Assembly (NCBI GenBank): GCA_019694435.1
Contig: JAIBBZ010000022.1
Coordinates: forward strand, 1 to 64,000
Source of the DNA: Pirellulales bacterium
GTDB lineage: Bacteria; Planctomycetota; Planctomycetia; Pirellulales; JAEUIK01
Length of the DNA: 64,000 nt
Reading direction: 5' to 3'
Below, piece by piece: positions 61,759 to 64,000 of this stretch. Numbering within the stretch: position 1 is the stretch's first letter; every line of letters starts with the position of its first letter. Below the pieces are notes generated by a model that was not told the DNA's origin, searched no databases, and worked only from the letters and a program-made list of their open reading frames with translations. The position numbers and the translations under genes were made by a program.

Positions 61759-62463
61759 ATGGAACTGCCGCCGCCCGACATCCTGCTCGAGCAGGGGCCC
61801 GTCCTTGTCGTTCTCAAGCCCTCGGGCGTGCTCAGCCAGGCACCGCCGGGCATCGACAGCCTGGAGCTGCGCATCAAGCAGTTCTTGATGCAGCGCGAAG
61901 GGCGACCGAAAGCACCCTACCTGGCCATTCCCCATCGCCTCGACCGACCGGTCTCGGGCGTGATGGTCTTTGCCCGGCACAGCCGCGCCGCGAAAAAAAT
62001 CGGCCGGCAGTTCGAAGAACGCTCGATCGAGAAGATCTACTGGGCCTGTGTCGAAGGGCACGTCGAGCCAGCCCAAGGTCGCTGGGAAGATTTCGTCCGC
62101 AAAGTGCCCGACGAACCTCGGGCCGAAATTGTTCCGCCCGAGCATCCCGAGGCGCGGCAGGCCGTGCTCGAATATCGCACGTTGGGGCGCAGCCGCTCCG
62201 GCTCATGGCTCGAGATCGTGTTGCAAACCGGCCGCATGCACCAGATCCGTGTGCAGGCCGCGTCGCGCGGCTGGCCAGTCGTGGGCGACGTTCAATATGG
62301 CGCGCAAACGACGTTTGGACCGCCGGTCGACGATGCCCGACTGCGGCCGATCGCGCTACATGGCCAGCGCCTGGCGCTGCGCCATCCGATGACCGGCGAG
62401 CCGATCGACATCACCGCCGCGCCGCCGGCCACCTGGGACGAGCTGCAACTCCAGCGCGATTGA
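61759..62463 (+). CDS. RluA-family RNA pseudouridine synthase
   Basis: A 234-residue enzyme that isomerises uridine to pseudouridine in rRNA or tRNA. The family signature is PHRLDRPVSGVMVFA with the catalytic Asp (D62), preceded by VLVVLKPSGVLSQ and followed by KIYWACVEG, TGRMHQIRVQAASRGWPVVGD and ALHGQRLALRHP. The S4 domain of longer RluC/RluD members is absent, as in the short RluA-type enzymes. The RNA target cannot be predicted. Confidence 0.9.
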   Translation: MELPPPDILLEQGPVLVVLKPSGVLSQAPPGIDSLELRIKQFLMQREGRPKAPYLAIPHRLDRPVSGVMVFARHSRAAKKIGRQFEERSIEKIYWACVEGHVEPAQGRWEDFVRKVPDEPRAEIVPPEHPEARQAVLEYRTLGRSRSGSWLEIVLQTGRMHQIRVQAASRGWPVVGDVQYGAQTTFGPPVDDARLRPIALHGQRLALRHPMTGEPIDITAAPPATWDELQLQRD

Positions 62464-62492
62464 CACTCGCGGTGCACCAGACCCCCGGGCGA

Positions 62493-63062
62493 TTACTTGT
62501 CGCCCTCGGGCTTGTCGGCACCGGCGTCCGCCGGCTTGTCTTTGTTGGCCTGCTCTTTTTCTTTTTCCTTGGCGGCAGCATCGGCAGCGTCCTTGGCCTC
62601 GTCTTCCTTGGTCACCCGGGTAAAGATTTCGGTTCGGCCCAGGATCGAGATGCCGATGAACCCGCGCACGTTGAGCGTGTTCGGGTCGCCGTCCTTGTAC
62701 CACATGCGAGATTTGTAGGTCTTGCCGCTGTCGCCGTCGTAGATCGTGCCGCCCGACCATTCCTGGGCGTCGGCGTCGTAGGTGAAGTCACGCAGCATCT
62801 CGATGCCGATGAATTTCCGCTTCCGCAGCGATTCGTCCGGGTTGTTCTTGTCGAGCGCCTCGGGGTCTTCGTAATAAGCGATCACATTGCCGAAATAGAC
62901 GCCATCTTTATTGACGATTTCGAGGCGGCCGTTCTTCTTGGGGAACCACCACTTGCCCAGCAGCGTGTCGCCGGGCGATTTTTTGTCGGCCGCCAGGGCC
63001 ACGGCCGGCAAGATCAGCAGACCGGCCAGCGTCAGTACGAGGGTGCGGCGGATGCGCGACAT
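62493..63062 (-). CDS. Secreted DUF2147-like protein
   Basis: A 189-residue exported protein with a signal peptide (LVLTLAGLLILPAVALA). The middle (about 35-140) matches the DUF2147 fold: LLGKWWFPKKNGRLEI, VYFGNVIAYYE, the GTIYDGDSGKTYKSRMWYK block and LNVRGFIGISILGRTEIFTR. The C-terminal 45 residues are a very charged Lys/Asp/Ala-rich low-complexity tail that could make the protein flexible or bind surfaces. Function of the family is unknown. GGGAGG lies 9 bases before ATG 63062. Confidence 0.8.
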   Translation of the reverse strand: MSRIRRTLVLTLAGLLILPAVALAADKKSPGDTLLGKWWFPKKNGRLEIVNKDGVYFGNVIAYYEDPEALDKNNPDESLRKRKFIGIEMLRDFTYDADAQEWSGGTIYDGDSGKTYKSRMWYKDGDPNTLNVRGFIGISILGRTEIFTRVTKEDEAKDAADAAAKEKEKEQANKDKPADAGADKPEGDK

Positions 63063-63155
63063 GATCGAAATCCTCCCGAGATATATGCGGTGTTTGCAGG
63101 CCCAGAGGGCATCAAGTCATTCGGCGGACAGGCGCCGACTATTGTGACGCGTTTT

Positions 63156-64000
63156 TCAAGGTGCTGCCAGCCAAACCCAAAGGTTGTAAAGCCAGGGATG
63201 CGTCCAGGGGTTCCATACGGGGTAACACGCCGAAAAGACCGACACGGCCAACAGAGCCAGGCACCACCCGCGTGCGGCGCGATGGCCCGCTGCGGTGTCG
63301 ACCGCCGGGAGCATTGCGACCAGCCACAGCGGAGCGAACCAGAACAGCCAACGAAAGCCTGCCGCCGTACCACCGTAGTTCCGCTGCAGCATGGGCCGCG
63401 AGAGATAAAACGCCAGGCAGACCAGCGACACGCCCGCAATCAGCGCGCCGAGCAGCCACGGGGCCTGTCCCCGGCCGCGCAACCACAGCCCCAGGCCGAC
63501 GGCGCTCGCCAGCCACACGGGCGTGAGCGAAAACACGCCGTGGTGTCCGAACAGGATATGAAAGGCGTACACGGCGCGCGAGGGCTCGCCCCGGTCGACG
63601 CCCTGGGGATGTTGCCAGTAGCTTTCGATGGTGCGCCCTTGGTGCTCGTAAGAGTAGACGTACCAGTTCTCGCCGCTGGCAGGATCGAGCATCTGCCTGG
63701 CGTACGCCGGTTGAATCGTCCCATGGGCTGCATAGTTCGTGGCCAAGGCGGCGATCGTGACCAGCAACACGCCCGGTGCGAACCAGGCGACCGTTCGCCG
63801 GGCGTCGTAGGCAAATAGCCACAGGGCCAGCGGCAGCGCCAAGGCCAGCGCCGGCAATTCCAGCGCGGCCATCAGCCCCGTGGCGAGCCCGCAGAGCAAG
63901 TACGTTCCCGCGCGGGCGCGTTGACCCCGAACGATGCGCAGCACCAAGGCTACCGCGCCCACGGCCGCCACAGCGGCCAGCAAATGATTGTTCAAGGTCA
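63156..64000 (-). CDS. Membrane glycosyltransferase-like protein (5' end outside window)
   Basis: The last 280 or so residues of a polytopic membrane protein with about seven helices left. The frame runs off the right edge; the fragment starts at TLNNHLLAAVAAVG, and this NNH-type loop is common in GT39/PMT-like planctomycete proteins. Loops contain WYVYSYEHQGRTIESYWQHP and FGHHGVFSLTPVWL, which could be the extracytoplasmic face. It is not obviously part of the PPYWD paralogue family seen elsewhere in the window. The N-terminal catalytic loops are missing, so the family is tentative. Confidence 0.65.
   Translation of the reverse strand, partial: TLNNHLLAAVAAVGAVALVLRIVRGQRARAGTYLLCGLATGLMAALELPALALALPLALWLFAYDARRTVAWFAPGVLLVTIAALATNYAAHGTIQPAYARQMLDPASGENWYVYSYEHQGRTIESYWQHPQGVDRGEPSRAVYAFHILFGHHGVFSLTPVWLASAVGLGLWLRGRGQAPWLLGALIAGVSLVCLAFYLSRPMLQRNYGGTAAGFRWLFWFAPLWLVAMLPAVDTAAGHRAARGWCLALLAVSVFSACYPVWNPWTHPWLYNLWVWLAAP

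Noticed and set aside
1-64000. CRISPR arrays, insertion sequences, prophage, tRNA or rRNA genes
   Set aside because: No regularly spaced repeats, transposase or integrase motifs, or recognisable tRNA/rRNA sequences were seen; a covariance-model search was not possible.

Overview
The window is GC-rich chromosomal DNA that looks like a planctomycete, most probably of the Pirellulales. The indicators are several PQQ-type beta-propeller proteins, a DUF1080 (3-keto-disaccharide hydrolase) protein, Tat-exported Gfo/Idh/MocA and sugar-isomerase proteins, a PEP-CTERM protein, redoxin/cytochrome c/copper-monooxygenase fusions, and large membrane glycosyltransferases ending in TPRs. This placement rests on recalled family distribution, not a database search. 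No rRNA, tRNA, CRISPR array, transposase or prophage was recognised.

Left part (1-16.4 kb): the tail of a large surface-type protein is followed by a membrane-anchored beta-propeller protein. Next comes an envelope-glycan region with two giant GT-C-like membrane proteins carrying TPRs, a GT2 glycosyltransferase and a small lipoprotein. A tandem block (7,984-14,334) then encodes three paralogous extracytoplasmic proteins, each fusing a redoxin, a CxxCH cytochrome c and a copper type II monooxygenase-like domain, with a small membrane-anchored repeat protein between copies 2 and 3. A translationally coupled thiolase/hydrolase pair closes this part.

Middle part (16.7-36.6 kb): a secreted cyclophilin-TPR protein is followed by a small cluster that looks like natural-product accessory machinery: a cyclic-peptide-type ABC exporter, a type II thioesterase and a 4'-phosphopantetheinyl transferase, with no synthetase in the window. 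A third GT-C/TPR paralogue and a TMTC-like TPR protein follow. Then come a PEP-CTERM protein with a recognisable promoter, operator-like palindrome and terminator, a uronate isomerase relative, a vitamin K-dependent carboxylase (HTTM) relative, a HpcH/HpaI aldolase, an ECF sigma factor, a TfoX C-terminal-domain protein and a DUF423 protein.

Pilus-like block (36.7-46.9 kb, minus strand): a PilM protein fused to a PilN-like segment, two bitopic membrane proteins in the PilO and PilP positions, and a 1,438-residue secretin with five helical repeats ahead of the secretin core. A promoter-like sequence lies upstream and a terminator downstream.

Right part (47-64 kb): a degenerate GH38-like protein overlaps cytidylate kinase, which overlaps an acyltransferase. 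These are followed by DUF1080, calcineurin-type phosphoesterase, Tat-exported sugar isomerase, membrane protein, RsgA, HflX, a short-chain dehydrogenase, a second beta-propeller protein, a Gfo/Idh/MocA oxidoreductase, an RluA-type pseudouridine synthase, a DUF2147 protein and a 5'-truncated membrane glycosyltransferase. Start codons were chosen from ribosome binding sites, overlaps and signal peptides where visible; uncertain ones are flagged.
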